Below are positions 1 through 4,824 of a stretch of DNA of 5,823 nt, piece after piece (the first letter of the stretch is position 1; each line of letters starts with the position of its first letter). The notes beneath the pieces are model-generated. The model had not been told where the DNA came from, made no database searches, and saw only the letters and a list, made by a program, of their open reading frames with translations. Position numbers and translations under genes: made by a program. Origin of the DNA: Bacteroidales bacterium. Lineage in GTDB: Bacteria; Bacteroidota; Bacteroidia; Bacteroidales; Azobacteroidaceae. The stretch spans positions 1 through 5,823 of the forward strand of contig JAJBTS010000115.1 of NCBI GenBank assembly GCA_020860885.1, in the 5' to 3' direction.

Positions 1-26
1 ATTCAATACTCAATTATAGGCATAAA

Positions 27-108
27 AACTGATAGAATAAAACTTCTAACATGGCAAACAAATGCCATTCTGTCAGTTTGAGGACTTCCCTGTTTCTGAC
101 AGAATAAA
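27..108. repeat. Three copies of CTGAYAGAAT, one inverted
   Basis: CTGATAGAAT lies at 29-38 and CTGACAGAAT at 96-105. Their reverse complement ATTCTGTCAG lies at 67-76. The first and third copies are direct repeats extending over CTGAYAGAATAAA (29-41 and 96-108). The first and second form an 11-of-12 inverted repeat (27-38 with 67-78). The second and third form a perfect 10-bp inverted repeat with a 19-nt spacer. The arrangement resembles multiple sites for one DNA-binding protein; the protein is unknown. Confidence 0.6.
51..68. repeat. Perfect 6-bp hairpin ATGGCA / TGCCAT
   Basis: ATGGCA at 51-56 pairs with TGCCAT at 63-68 around the loop AACAAA. It lies inside the larger inverted repeat formed by the first two CTGAYAGAAT copies. 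No T-run follows on either strand, so it is not an intrinsic terminator. Confidence 0.5.
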
Positions 109-302
109 CACTTTAAAAATCTTTACAAGCCGCCACATTGGCATCTTATATTTTTAACATTTACCTCAAATTCTCTACATTCCCATTCACGGCACCTAGA
201 AAATGAAACCTTAAAGTAAATTTGTTTTCCCCCTTTTTCTTGGCATAGTGGTGCGGCTATTTATTGGACATTGATTTTTAGAGACCAGTAGACGGCTTGT
301 CA

Positions 303-326
303 TGCCACAAATTTTAATTCGTGGCA
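303..326. repeat. 24-bp imperfect palindrome
   Basis: TGCCAC (303-308) and GTGGCA (321-326) are perfect arms. After one A/C mismatch (309/320) the pairing continues with AATT (310-313) and AATT (316-319). Ten of eleven positions per arm are therefore symmetric around a TT centre. This symmetry suggests a site for a dimeric DNA-binding protein. A terminator is unlikely because no U-rich tail follows on either strand. Confidence 0.55.
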
Positions 327-358
327 AATAAAGCCGAAAAATTGAGTTCAAATTCACA

Positions 359-376
359 CCAAAGGAACAGCTTTGG
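359..376. repeat. Inverted repeat CCAAAG / CTTTGG
   Basis: CCAAAG (359-364) and CTTTGG (371-376) are perfect 6-bp arms around GAACAG. The plus-strand tail is AAAATTTAATTT, so a terminator is only a weak possibility. It could equally be a chance symmetry. Confidence 0.35.
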
Positions 377-454
377 AAAATTTAATTTCTTCATTATTCT
401 CTGTTGTTTAATTATATGTTATATTCCTTATTCGTTTTTATATCAGCTCATTAT

Positions 455-515
455 TACATGATAGCTTAGTGATACTAAGCGCAAAGATATAATCTTTTTG
501 TTAATTTATCATGTA
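455..515. promoter_or_regulatory. Nested dyad element ahead of the XRE gene
   Basis: An outer perfect 9-bp inverted repeat, TACATGATA (455-463) and TATCATGTA (507-515), encloses two further perfect dyads. These are GCTTAGT-GAT-ACTAAGC (464-480) and AAAGAT-ATA-ATCTTT (483-497). As RNA or single-stranded DNA this would fold into a three-way junction, with the outer stem abutting the first hairpin without a gap. As duplex DNA it gives two adjacent operator-like palindromes of 17 and 15 bp. It ends 14 nt before the XRE start codon, so the simplest reading is an autoregulatory operator for that gene. A structured RNA leader or a recombination/replication site cannot be excluded. Confidence 0.5.
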
Positions 516-529
516 TTTACAAGTGTTTT

Positions 530-766
530 ATGAAAACCGATATTGATAAGTTCGTAATTAATAGGATTCGGGAAATGCGAAAGGAGAAAGGCTTCTCTCA
601 ACGAGGGATGACTGAGTTTTTGCATTGCTCTGTCGGGTTTATCGGACAGGTCGAAAGTCCGAACCATGAAACCAAATACAGCGTTTATCAGATTTATCAA
701 ATAGCAAAAGAGTTCGAATGCTCCGTTGCTGACTTTTTCCCTCCAACAATTCCCGAGAATCCTTAA
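530..766 (+). CDS. Small XRE-family HTH transcriptional regulator
   Basis: The 78-residue protein is essentially one Cro/C1-type helix-turn-helix domain. Residues 11-20 (NRIREMRKEK) form the first helix. SQ (23-24) to FL (30-31) is the helix before the turn, and SVGFIGQVESP (34-44) is the recognition helix with the conserved Glu at 42. The C-terminal part (51-70) has the IYQIAKEFECSVADFF pattern that closes such domains. N- and C-terminal boundaries look natural, so I read it as complete rather than truncated. It is cytoplasmic and probably binds DNA as a dimer. The start ATG is 14 nt after a nested palindrome that is a plausible operator. No restriction, toxin or integrase partner gene is visible next to it, so what it controls is unknown. 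An ORF on the opposite strand over this locus is taken as a shadow. Confidence 0.78.
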   Translation: MKTDIDKFVINRIREMRKEKGFSQRGMTEFLHCSVGFIGQVESPNHETKYSVYQIYQIAKEFECSVADFFPPTIPENP

Positions 767-1030
767 CTACAGGAGGCGATTTATTCTGTTTTTCATTCAT
801 AATCAATCCTTTTCAAGCATTACTCCATTTTTGATCGTATATGACAAGTAGTCAGAATTTTGTGTACCTTAAATATTGGAAGGAATTGACCGAAAGGATA
901 ATCAAACATTAGCGTCAGGTGTGAATTTTCTTTGCTGGCAAATAATTTGAAATAAAGGAAATTTTTTTGCAGCCTTTAGTCAAGCTATGACAGCTTCGTC
1001 AGGAATTACTAATTATTTGATGCGCTGTAT

Positions 1031-1046
1031 GCACTCTTGCACTCTT
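1031..1046. repeat. Perfect tandem duplication of GCACTCTT
   Basis: GCACTCTT occurs at 1031-1038 and again at 1039-1046. It is related to the GCACAC-type motifs further right and may be the left edge of that cluster. Confidence 0.5.
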
Positions 1047-1085
1047 TTCTAGAAAATGTCGTAGATAGGGACTTAGAGGGTTTTG

Positions 1086-1118
1086 AAAGTGTGCAAATCT
1101 GTGCGAAGTGAGCGATTT
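1086..1118 (+). repeat. Left copy of a 33-bp inverted repeat
   Basis: The copy begins AAAGTGTGC and ends GTGAGCGATTT. Its reverse complement matches 1585-1617 without gaps at 28 of 33 positions, including an intact 10-base block at one end and 9-base block at the other. Inside are GTGTGCA (1089-1095) and CTGTGCG (1099-1105). The pair could be the ends of a small element or inverted multi-site arrays for a binding protein. I see no matching target-site duplication outside the two copies. Confidence 0.65.
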
Positions 1119-1171
1119 TGTTAGGCTACCCAAAATGAAGAATGCACGTATCGCATGATTTTGCTAGGTTA
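1114..1171 (+). repeat. Short direct repeat GATTTTGYTAGGYTA
   Basis: GATTTTGTTAGGCTA at 1114-1128 recurs as GATTTTGCTAGGTTA at 1157-1171, with 13 of 15 bases identical and a 43-nt offset. The first copy overlaps the inner end of the left 33-bp inverted repeat. It suggests a duplicated unit of about 43 bp that has diverged. Confidence 0.4.
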
Positions 1172-1232
1172 AGGGTGTCGCCAAATACTGAAATTCCGGG
1201 GGAAGTGGTTAAACTGTACGAACATGCGGAGA

Positions 1233-1239
1233 GTGTGCA
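1233..1239 (+). repeat. GTGTGCA motif, isolated copy
   Basis: This GTGTGCA sits in TGCGGAGAGTGTGCAAAG (1225-1242). A related stretch, TGCGAGAGTGCGCA, lies at 1661-1674 in the same orientation. Both belong to the dispersed motif family of this region. Confidence 0.4.
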
Positions 1240-1346
1240 AAGGGCATAACTTGCAGGGCTGTTAATTTTTAGTTAGCGATCAAAATAGACCCGAAACGCA
1301 TATAGAAAATTGATGTTAGAAAAGACATTTAGAGAATACCTCTTTT

Positions 1347-1356
1347 TCGGGTACCA
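1347..1356 (+). repeat. TCGGGTACCA, inverted mate at 1801-1810
   Basis: TCGGGTACCA here has a perfect reverse complement, TGGTACCCGA, at 1801-1810. Both are built on the palindrome GGTACC, and this one is followed by the similar GGGGATACCA (1360-1369). It could be a recombinase-type site pair, but ten bases with a palindromic core is weak evidence. Confidence 0.3.
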
Positions 1357-1463
1357 ACGGGGATACCAAATTAAACACTTCGTACATATTTGAGGGTATT
1401 ACGAGATATTAGCTGATGGTTGCTAGTAGGGGGATTAAGGGGGAGGGAGATACCAATTATTAG

Positions 1464-1487
1464 TGCACACTTCGCACAACCGCACAA
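1464..1487 (-). repeat. Cluster of TGCACAC and CGCACAA motifs
   Basis: TGCACAC (1464-1470) is followed by CGCACAA at 1473-1479 and CGCACAA at 1481-1487, giving near-tandem units 8-9 bp apart. The orientation is the same as in the copy at 1585-1617. The regular spacing resembles iterons or a binding array, though only three units are present here. Confidence 0.5.
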
Positions 1488-1584
1488 ATTGACTAACATT
1501 TAAGCAATCACGATAGTTGGAGACATTTATAAAAGTGTAGAATCGGGTAAAGAGTGTGGTAGTACTAGCTGTTTTGCTGTATGT

Positions 1585-1617
1585 AAATCGCTCAACTCGC
1601 ACAAATGCGCACACTTT
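1585..1617 (-). repeat. Right copy of the 33-bp inverted repeat
   Basis: The copy begins AAATCGCTCA and ends GCACACTTT, the mirror of the left copy at 1086-1118, with five mismatches and no gaps. It contains CGCACAA (1598-1604) and TGCGCAC (1606-1612). The two copies enclose about 470 bp that carry no gene. Confidence 0.65.
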
Positions 1618-1667
1618 TTCGGCTCTCTAGCCCACTAGTGACGGTATCTAGGGAAAAGAATGCGAGA

Positions 1668-1674
1668 GTGCGCA
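1668..1674 (+). repeat. GTGCGCA motif, rightmost copy
   Basis: This GTGCGCA is within TGCGAGAGTGCGCAGAAT (1661-1678) and is the last clear member of the motif family. None is seen between here and the tRNA terminator. Confidence 0.35.
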
Positions 1675-1814
1675 GAATGCGGTAGATAAGGAAGTTTTTA
1701 ATGTTTTGGAGAGGCTGGAACCTAATCTGAGACCCGACAATGCTCTAAGGTTTTCAGTCCAGATATTTTAGACTGATGCAGATATGCAAACTTACATAGC
1801 TGGTACCCGATCCA

Positions 1815-1835
1815 GAACCCGTTTTGTGTGGGTTC
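1815..1835. repeat. Inverted repeat GAACCC / GGGTTC
   Basis: GAACCC (1815-1820) and GGGTTC (1830-1835) are perfect 6-bp arms around a 9-nt loop. No T-run follows on either strand, so it is not a standard terminator. Significance is uncertain. Confidence 0.3.
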
Positions 1836-1983
1836 CAATACACGAAAGTTAGTGGATTGAAGTTACTGAATTTATTCGATAGAAAAGGTATTCGACTAAT
1901 AAAGAGAGGTTTAGAGGTGTCTTTGTGAGGCAATTTGCTGTATCATTTTGTGTCAGGTAGCTGAGACCCCGATTGGTCCCCGT

Positions 1984-2023
1984 AAAAAATAAGCCCCTGT
2001 AAGTTATTGTCTTACAAGGGCTT
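1984..2023 (-). terminator. Rho-independent terminator of tRNA-Cys
   Basis: Arms 1991-2003 and 2011-2023 form a 13-bp stem with a 7-nt loop. On the minus strand the stem is followed by A and then six T (1989-1984). The one non-Watson-Crick position (1997/2017) is a G-U wobble in the minus-strand RNA but a C-A mismatch in plus-strand RNA. This supports function for minus-strand transcription, that is, for the tRNA 15 nt upstream. Confidence 0.9.
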
Positions 2024-2037
2024 TAAACATACATTTG

Positions 2038-2108
2038 AGGTTCCTGGCGGATTCGAACCGCCGTAGACGGTTTTGCAGACCGGTGCCTAGCCACTCGGCC
2101 AAGGAACC
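2038..2108 (-). tRNA. tRNA-Cys (anticodon GCA)
   Basis: Read on the minus strand, a 7-bp acceptor stem GGTTCCT/AGGAACC (2108-2102 and 2045-2039) encloses all expected arms. The D arm has stems GCC/GGC. The anticodon loop CTGCAAA has GCA at 2076-2074. The T arm is GGCGG-TTCGAAT-CCGCC (2062-2046). The base after the acceptor stem, the discriminator, is T (2038), and U73 is an identity element for cysteine tRNA. CCA is not encoded, so it must be added after transcription. One C-U mismatch closes the anticodon stem. The gene has its own promoter and terminator and is transcribed away from the polysaccharide operon. Confidence 0.96.
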
Positions 2109-2125
2109 TTTTGTTTTTGCGAGTG

Positions 2126-2157
2126 CAAAGTAACTATATTTATTCCATTATAGCAAA
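2126..2157 (-). promoter_or_regulatory. Bacteroidota-type promoter for tRNA-Cys
   Basis: On the minus strand, TTTG (2157-2154) is followed after 20 nt by TTACTTTG (2133-2126), seven of eight letters allowing for the free positions of TAnnTTTG. Transcription would start roughly 5-10 nt later, leaving a short leader before the tRNA 5' end at 2108. Confidence 0.65.
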
Positions 2158-2202
2158 TAAAACAGCGGTTTTTTCGTTTTTTATTCGGAAACTTTTAACA
2201 AT

Positions 2203-2235
2203 TCTGGCATCTTATTTATATATTCACTAACTTTG
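2203..2235 (+). promoter_or_regulatory. Bacteroidota-type promoter for the rfb operon
   Basis: TAACTTTG (2228-2235) matches the -7 form TAnnTTTG exactly. TCTG (2203-2206) is a three-of-four match to the -33 TTTG at 21-nt spacing. A start point about 5-10 nt downstream leaves only about 10-15 nt of leader before the rfbC ATG. The AGGA at 2237-2240 is then probably not a ribosome binding site. The short leader leaves no room for an attenuator or riboswitch. Confidence 0.65.
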
Positions 2236-2255
2236 TAGGAAATAATTGATTACAT

Positions 2256-2792
2256 ATGAGGTTTCTTGAAACTGAATTAGAAGGACTTTGGATTATTGAA
2301 CCAAAAGTTCTGAATGACCCACGTGGCTATTTTATGGAAGCTTATAAAAAAGAAGCTTTTAATGAACAGATAGGAGTCGTAAATTTTATACAGGATAATG
2401 AATCAATTTCTTCCCGCGGAGTTCTAAGAGGATTGCATTATCAGGAAGGAGACAAAGCTCAGGCTAAATTGGTGCGGGTAATAAAAGGAAAAGTTTTGGA
2501 TGTTGCGGTAGATATCAGAAAAGAATCTAAAACTTATGGACAATATAAAATCGTGGAATTATCGGAGGAGAATAAAAGGCAATTCTTTATTCCCAGGGGA
2601 TTTGCTCATGGATTTCTGGTTCTTAGCGAATATGCATTATTCTTATACAAAGTGGATAACGTGTATGCTCCTGAGGCAGAACGAACGATTGATTGTTTTG
2701 ATAAAGATATAAATATTCCGTGGGCAATAGATCCTTCACAAGTTATATTGTCTGAAAAAGATAAATCGGGAAAACCCTTCAAAGAAATCTGA
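2256..2792 (+). CDS. rfbC: dTDP-4-dehydrorhamnose 3,5-epimerase
   Basis: The enzyme inverts C3 and C5 of dTDP-4-keto-6-deoxy-D-glucose to give dTDP-4-keto-L-rhamnose, in the cytoplasm. The 178 residues match the usual family length and form a single RmlC cupin. Visible signatures are DPRGYF (21-26), [18 protein letters not shown] (46-63), with His61 as the expected catalytic base, [10 protein letters not shown] (111-120), and Tyr131, the expected second catalytic residue. Asp169 in LSEKDKSG sits where the His-pairing Asp of the family lies (alignment from memory). The ATG is the first in frame after the promoter and gives the normal N-terminus. The gene stops 2 nt before rfbA. Being first in the operon, ahead of the gene for the first pathway step, is a local arrangement and not a sign of defect. 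The symbol rmlC is equivalent. Confidence 0.95.
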   Translation: MRFLETELEGLWIIEPKVLNDPRGYFMEAYKKEAFNEQIGVVNFIQDNESISSRGVLRGLHYQEGDKAQAKLVRVIKGKVLDVAVDIRKESKTYGQYKIVELSEENKRQFFIPRGFAHGFLVLSEYALFLYKVDNVYAPEAERTIDCFDKDINIPWAIDPSQVILSEKDKSGKPFKEI

Positions 2793-2794
2793 TT

Positions 2795-3661
2795 ATGAAA
2801 GGAATCATTTTAGCTGGCGGAAGTGCCACTCGACTTTTCCCTTTATCAAAATCCATATCTAAACAGATTATGCCTGTATACGATAAACCGATGATTTATT
2901 ATCCTTTATCTACCTTAATGCTGGCTGGAATACAAGAGGTATTGATTATTTCTACACCTCGTGATTTACCTATGTTTAATCAGTTGTTAGGATCGGGTGA
3001 AGAATTAGGTATGAAATTTGAATACATTATTCAAGAGGTTCCTAATGGATTAGCTCAAGCTTTTGTTTTAGGAGAAAAATTTATAGGTAATGATTCGGTT
3101 TGTCTGATTTTAGGTGATAATATATTTTACGGACAAGGCTTTAGTAGTATGCTTCACAAAGCCCGGTCGAATGAAGATGGAGCTTGCATTTTCGGATATT
3201 GCGTAAAAGATCCGCGCGCGTATGGAGTAGTGGATTTTGATGAAACGGGTAAAGTTTTATCTATAGAAGAAAAACCTCTTCAACCTAAATCGAATTATGC
3301 AGTACCCGGTTTGTACTTTTATGATAATACAGTTGTAAGCCGGGCTAAATCATTGGAACCTTCTGCAAGAGGGGAATATGAGATTACAGATTTGAACCGT
3401 ACTTATCTGGAAGAAGGAAAATTGAATGTTGCTCTTTTTGGAAGAGGATTTGCCTGGTTGGATACTGGTAATTGCGATAGTTTGTTGGAAGCGGCGAATT
3501 TCGTAGAGACTATCCAGAAAAGACAGGGTTTTTATGTATCTTGTATTGAAGAAATTACATGGAGAAAAGGCTGGATCGATGATTCCCAATTGCTGCAATT
3601 AGGCAGGAAATTGGATAAAACAGCCTACGGACAATATATTTTGTCTTTGATTAATGAATAA
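2795..3661 (+). CDS. rfbA: Glucose-1-phosphate thymidylyltransferase
   Basis: It joins dTTP and glucose-1-phosphate to dTDP-glucose, the first step of dTDP-sugar synthesis, in the cytoplasm. The 288 residues are full length for the RmlA family. The nucleotide-binding loop is LAGGSATRL (6-14), where most relatives have GGSGTRL; the Gly-to-Ala change at 11 is worth noting but the rest of the site is intact. SKQIMP (22-27), the Mg-binding GDN (107-109), YGVVDFD (143-149), EEKP (158-161), GEYEITDLN (193-201) and WLDTG (221-225, with the second Mg ligand Asp223) are all present. The conserved tail [12 protein letters not shown] (250-261) shows the C-terminus is intact. It starts 2 nt after the rfbC stop, so the two are likely coupled. 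The last enzyme of the rhamnose branch, RfbD, is not seen nearby. The symbol rmlA is equivalent. Confidence 0.96.
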   Translation: MKGIILAGGSATRLFPLSKSISKQIMPVYDKPMIYYPLSTLMLAGIQEVLIISTPRDLPMFNQLLGSGEELGMKFEYIIQEVPNGLAQAFVLGEKFIGNDSVCLILGDNIFYGQGFSSMLHKARSNEDGACIFGYCVKDPRAYGVVDFDETGKVLSIEEKPLQPKSNYAVPGLYFYDNTVVSRAKSLEPSARGEYEITDLNRTYLEEGKLNVALFGRGFAWLDTGNCDSLLEAANFVETIQKRQGFYVSCIEEITWRKGWIDDSQLLQLGRKLDKTAYGQYILSLINE

Positions 3662-3705
3662 TGAATGTTAAGTTCTTTCTATTTTATTTCTAACTTCTAA
3701 TTTTT

Positions 3706-4824
3706 ATGGTTTACTTAGTAACAGGTGGTGCCGGTTTTATAGGAGCAAATTTTGTAAAGTATCTATTGAAGAAACACAACGATATTAAAATTATTGTCTT
3801 GGATAACCTGACTTATGCAGGCAATCTGGGCACCATTAAAGAGGATTTAGAAGACCCTCGTCTGATCTTTGTTAAAGGGGATATTAAAGATCCTGAAATA
3901 GTTAATGATATTTTTGAAAGATACCCCATAGATTATGTTGTGAATTTTGCTGCAGAAAGTCATGTAGATCGTAGTATAGAAAATCCCCAAATATTTTTAG
4001 AAACTAATATTTTAGGAACGCAGAATTTATTGGATATTGCAAAAAAACACTGGTCTACAGGGAAAGATGATAAAGGCTATCCGACTTATAAAGAAGGAGT
4101 CAAGTATTTACAGGTTTCTACAGATGAAGTTTATGGAAGCTTAGGAGAAACCGGATACTTTACGGAAGAAACACCATTAGATCCGCGAAGTCCTTACAGT
4201 GCATCCAAGACAGGCGCCGATTTGATTGTTAAGGCTTATGGTGAAACATATAAAATGCCTGTTAATATCACACGTTGCTCCAATAATTATGGGCCATATC
4301 ATTTCCCTGAAAAATTAATACCATTAATCATTAAAAATATACTTGAAGGAAAACAATTGCCTGTCTATGGGGATGGAAGTAATGTCCGAGACTGGTTGTA
4401 TGTCGAAGATCATTGTAAAGCAATAGATATGGTATTATTAAAGGGAAGAAAAGGAGAAGTTTATAACATAGGAGGACATAATGAGAAAAAAAATATCGAT
4501 ATAGTTAAATTAACGATTTCAACTATCTCCCGATTTATGAAAGAAAAACCCGAATACCGAAAAGTATTAAAGAAAGAAGAAGGTGATCTTTCATGGATTT
4601 GTGACGAATTGATTACGTATGTATCAGACCGTTTAGGGCACGATCAACGCTATGCCATTGATCCTTCTAAAATTACACGGGAATTAGGTTGGTCTCCGGA
4701 GACGAAATTTGAAGATGGAATTGTTAAAACCATTCGTTGGTATCTGGAAAATCAGGATTGGGTAGAGGAAGTAACTTCAGGAGATTATCAAAAATATTAC
4801 GAAAAAATGTATGGAAGCCGATAA
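3706..4824 (+). CDS. rfbB: dTDP-glucose 4,6-dehydratase
   Basis: It converts dTDP-glucose to dTDP-4-keto-6-deoxyglucose using bound NAD+, the second step of the pathway. It is an extended short-chain dehydrogenase of 372 residues, at the long end of the family. The Rossmann motif is TGGAGFIG (6-13) with Asp33 closing the second strand. FAAESHVDRSI (81-91) is a dehydratase signature. STDEVYGS (138-145) carries Thr139, Asp140 and Glu141. YSASK (164-168) gives the catalytic Tyr164 and Lys168. NNYGPYHFPEKLIP (193-206) and RDWLYVEDH (228-236) bind the sugar nucleotide. The added length lies in roughly residues 272-305, ahead of YVSDRLGHDQRYAID, a layout I associate with anaerobe relatives. It follows rfbA after a T-rich 44-nt gap without a clear internal promoter. 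Its last 14 nt overlap the next gene. The symbol rmlB is equivalent. Confidence 0.96.
   Translation: MVYLVTGGAGFIGANFVKYLLKKHNDIKIIVLDNLTYAGNLGTIKEDLEDPRLIFVKGDIKDPEIVNDIFERYPIDYVVNFAAESHVDRSIENPQIFLETNILGTQNLLDIAKKHWSTGKDDKGYPTYKEGVKYLQVSTDEVYGSLGETGYFTEETPLDPRSPYSASKTGADLIVKAYGETYKMPVNITRCSNNYGPYHFPEKLIPLIIKNILEGKQLPVYGDGSNVRDWLYVEDHCKAIDMVLLKGRKGEVYNIGGHNEKKNIDIVKLTISTISRFMKEKPEYRKVLKKEEGDLSWICDELITYVSDRLGHDQRYAIDPSKITRELGWSPETKFEDGIVKTIRWYLENQDWVEEVTSGDYQKYYEKMYGSR

Larger units (their letters stand above)
1..454. other. Gene-free flank rich in short inverted repeats
   Basis: I see no convincing coding frame here. The stretch is AT-rich, with several dyad symmetries (listed separately) and six TGGCA/TGCCA pentamers at 52, 63, 139, 241, 303 and 322. 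An 8-base arm ACAAGCCG at 125-132 has its complement CGGCTTGT at 293-300, which is weak. It may be the end of a neighbouring mobile element or a regulatory region for something to the left. Neither can be shown from this window. Confidence 0.6.
767..1980. other. Gene-free 1.2-kb region, probably decayed accessory DNA
   Basis: No frame on either strand gives a recognisable protein. The longest open stretches I followed are a few dozen codons, such as 1652-1771 plus (reads VDKEVFNVLERLEP inside) and a stretch ending at about 1052. Neither matches a family I can name. The composition looks less AT-rich than the operon to the right. The region carries dispersed GTGYGCA and CGCACAA motifs, a 33-bp inverted repeat pair, and direct repeats listed separately. 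The most likely reading is the remains of a mobile or replicative element, but no integrase, transposase or primase fragment could be confirmed. Confidence 0.5.

Noticed and set aside
346..361. GTTCAAATTC followed by CACACCA, resembling a tRNA T-loop and 3' end
   Set aside because: The flanking bases do not pair as a T stem, and no acceptor or anticodon arm fits upstream.
509..700. 63-residue open frame on the minus strand over the XRE gene
   Set aside because: It is antisense to a gene with a clear HTH domain, matches no family I know, and has no promoter of its own that I can see.
771..776. Perfect AGGAGG just after the XRE gene
   Set aside because: No ATG, GTG or TTG at a suitable distance opens a frame of any length, so it is not a ribosome binding site for a gene I can support.
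639..800. 53-residue minus-strand frame preceded by AAGGA (MNEKQNKSPP start)
   Set aside because: It begins between genes but most of it is antisense to the XRE gene, and its translation has no recognisable domain.
841..912. 23-codon plus-strand frame starting ATGACAAGTAGT
   Set aside because: Too short, with no ribosome binding site and no similarity to a known small protein.
1652..1771. Open plus-strand stretch containing VLERLEPNLRPDNALRF
   Set aside because: About 39 codons with no start codon and no family I can name; a gene remnant is possible but unsupported.
1..2037. Search for a second copy of the tRNA-Cys 3' end as an attachment-site duplication
   Set aside because: I found no repeat of the T-arm and acceptor sequence; GGGTTCC at 1830-1836 shares only a few bases.
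3350..3598. 82-residue open frame on the minus strand inside rfbA
   Set aside because: It is a shadow of the rfbA coding strand; rfbA motifs run through this whole interval.
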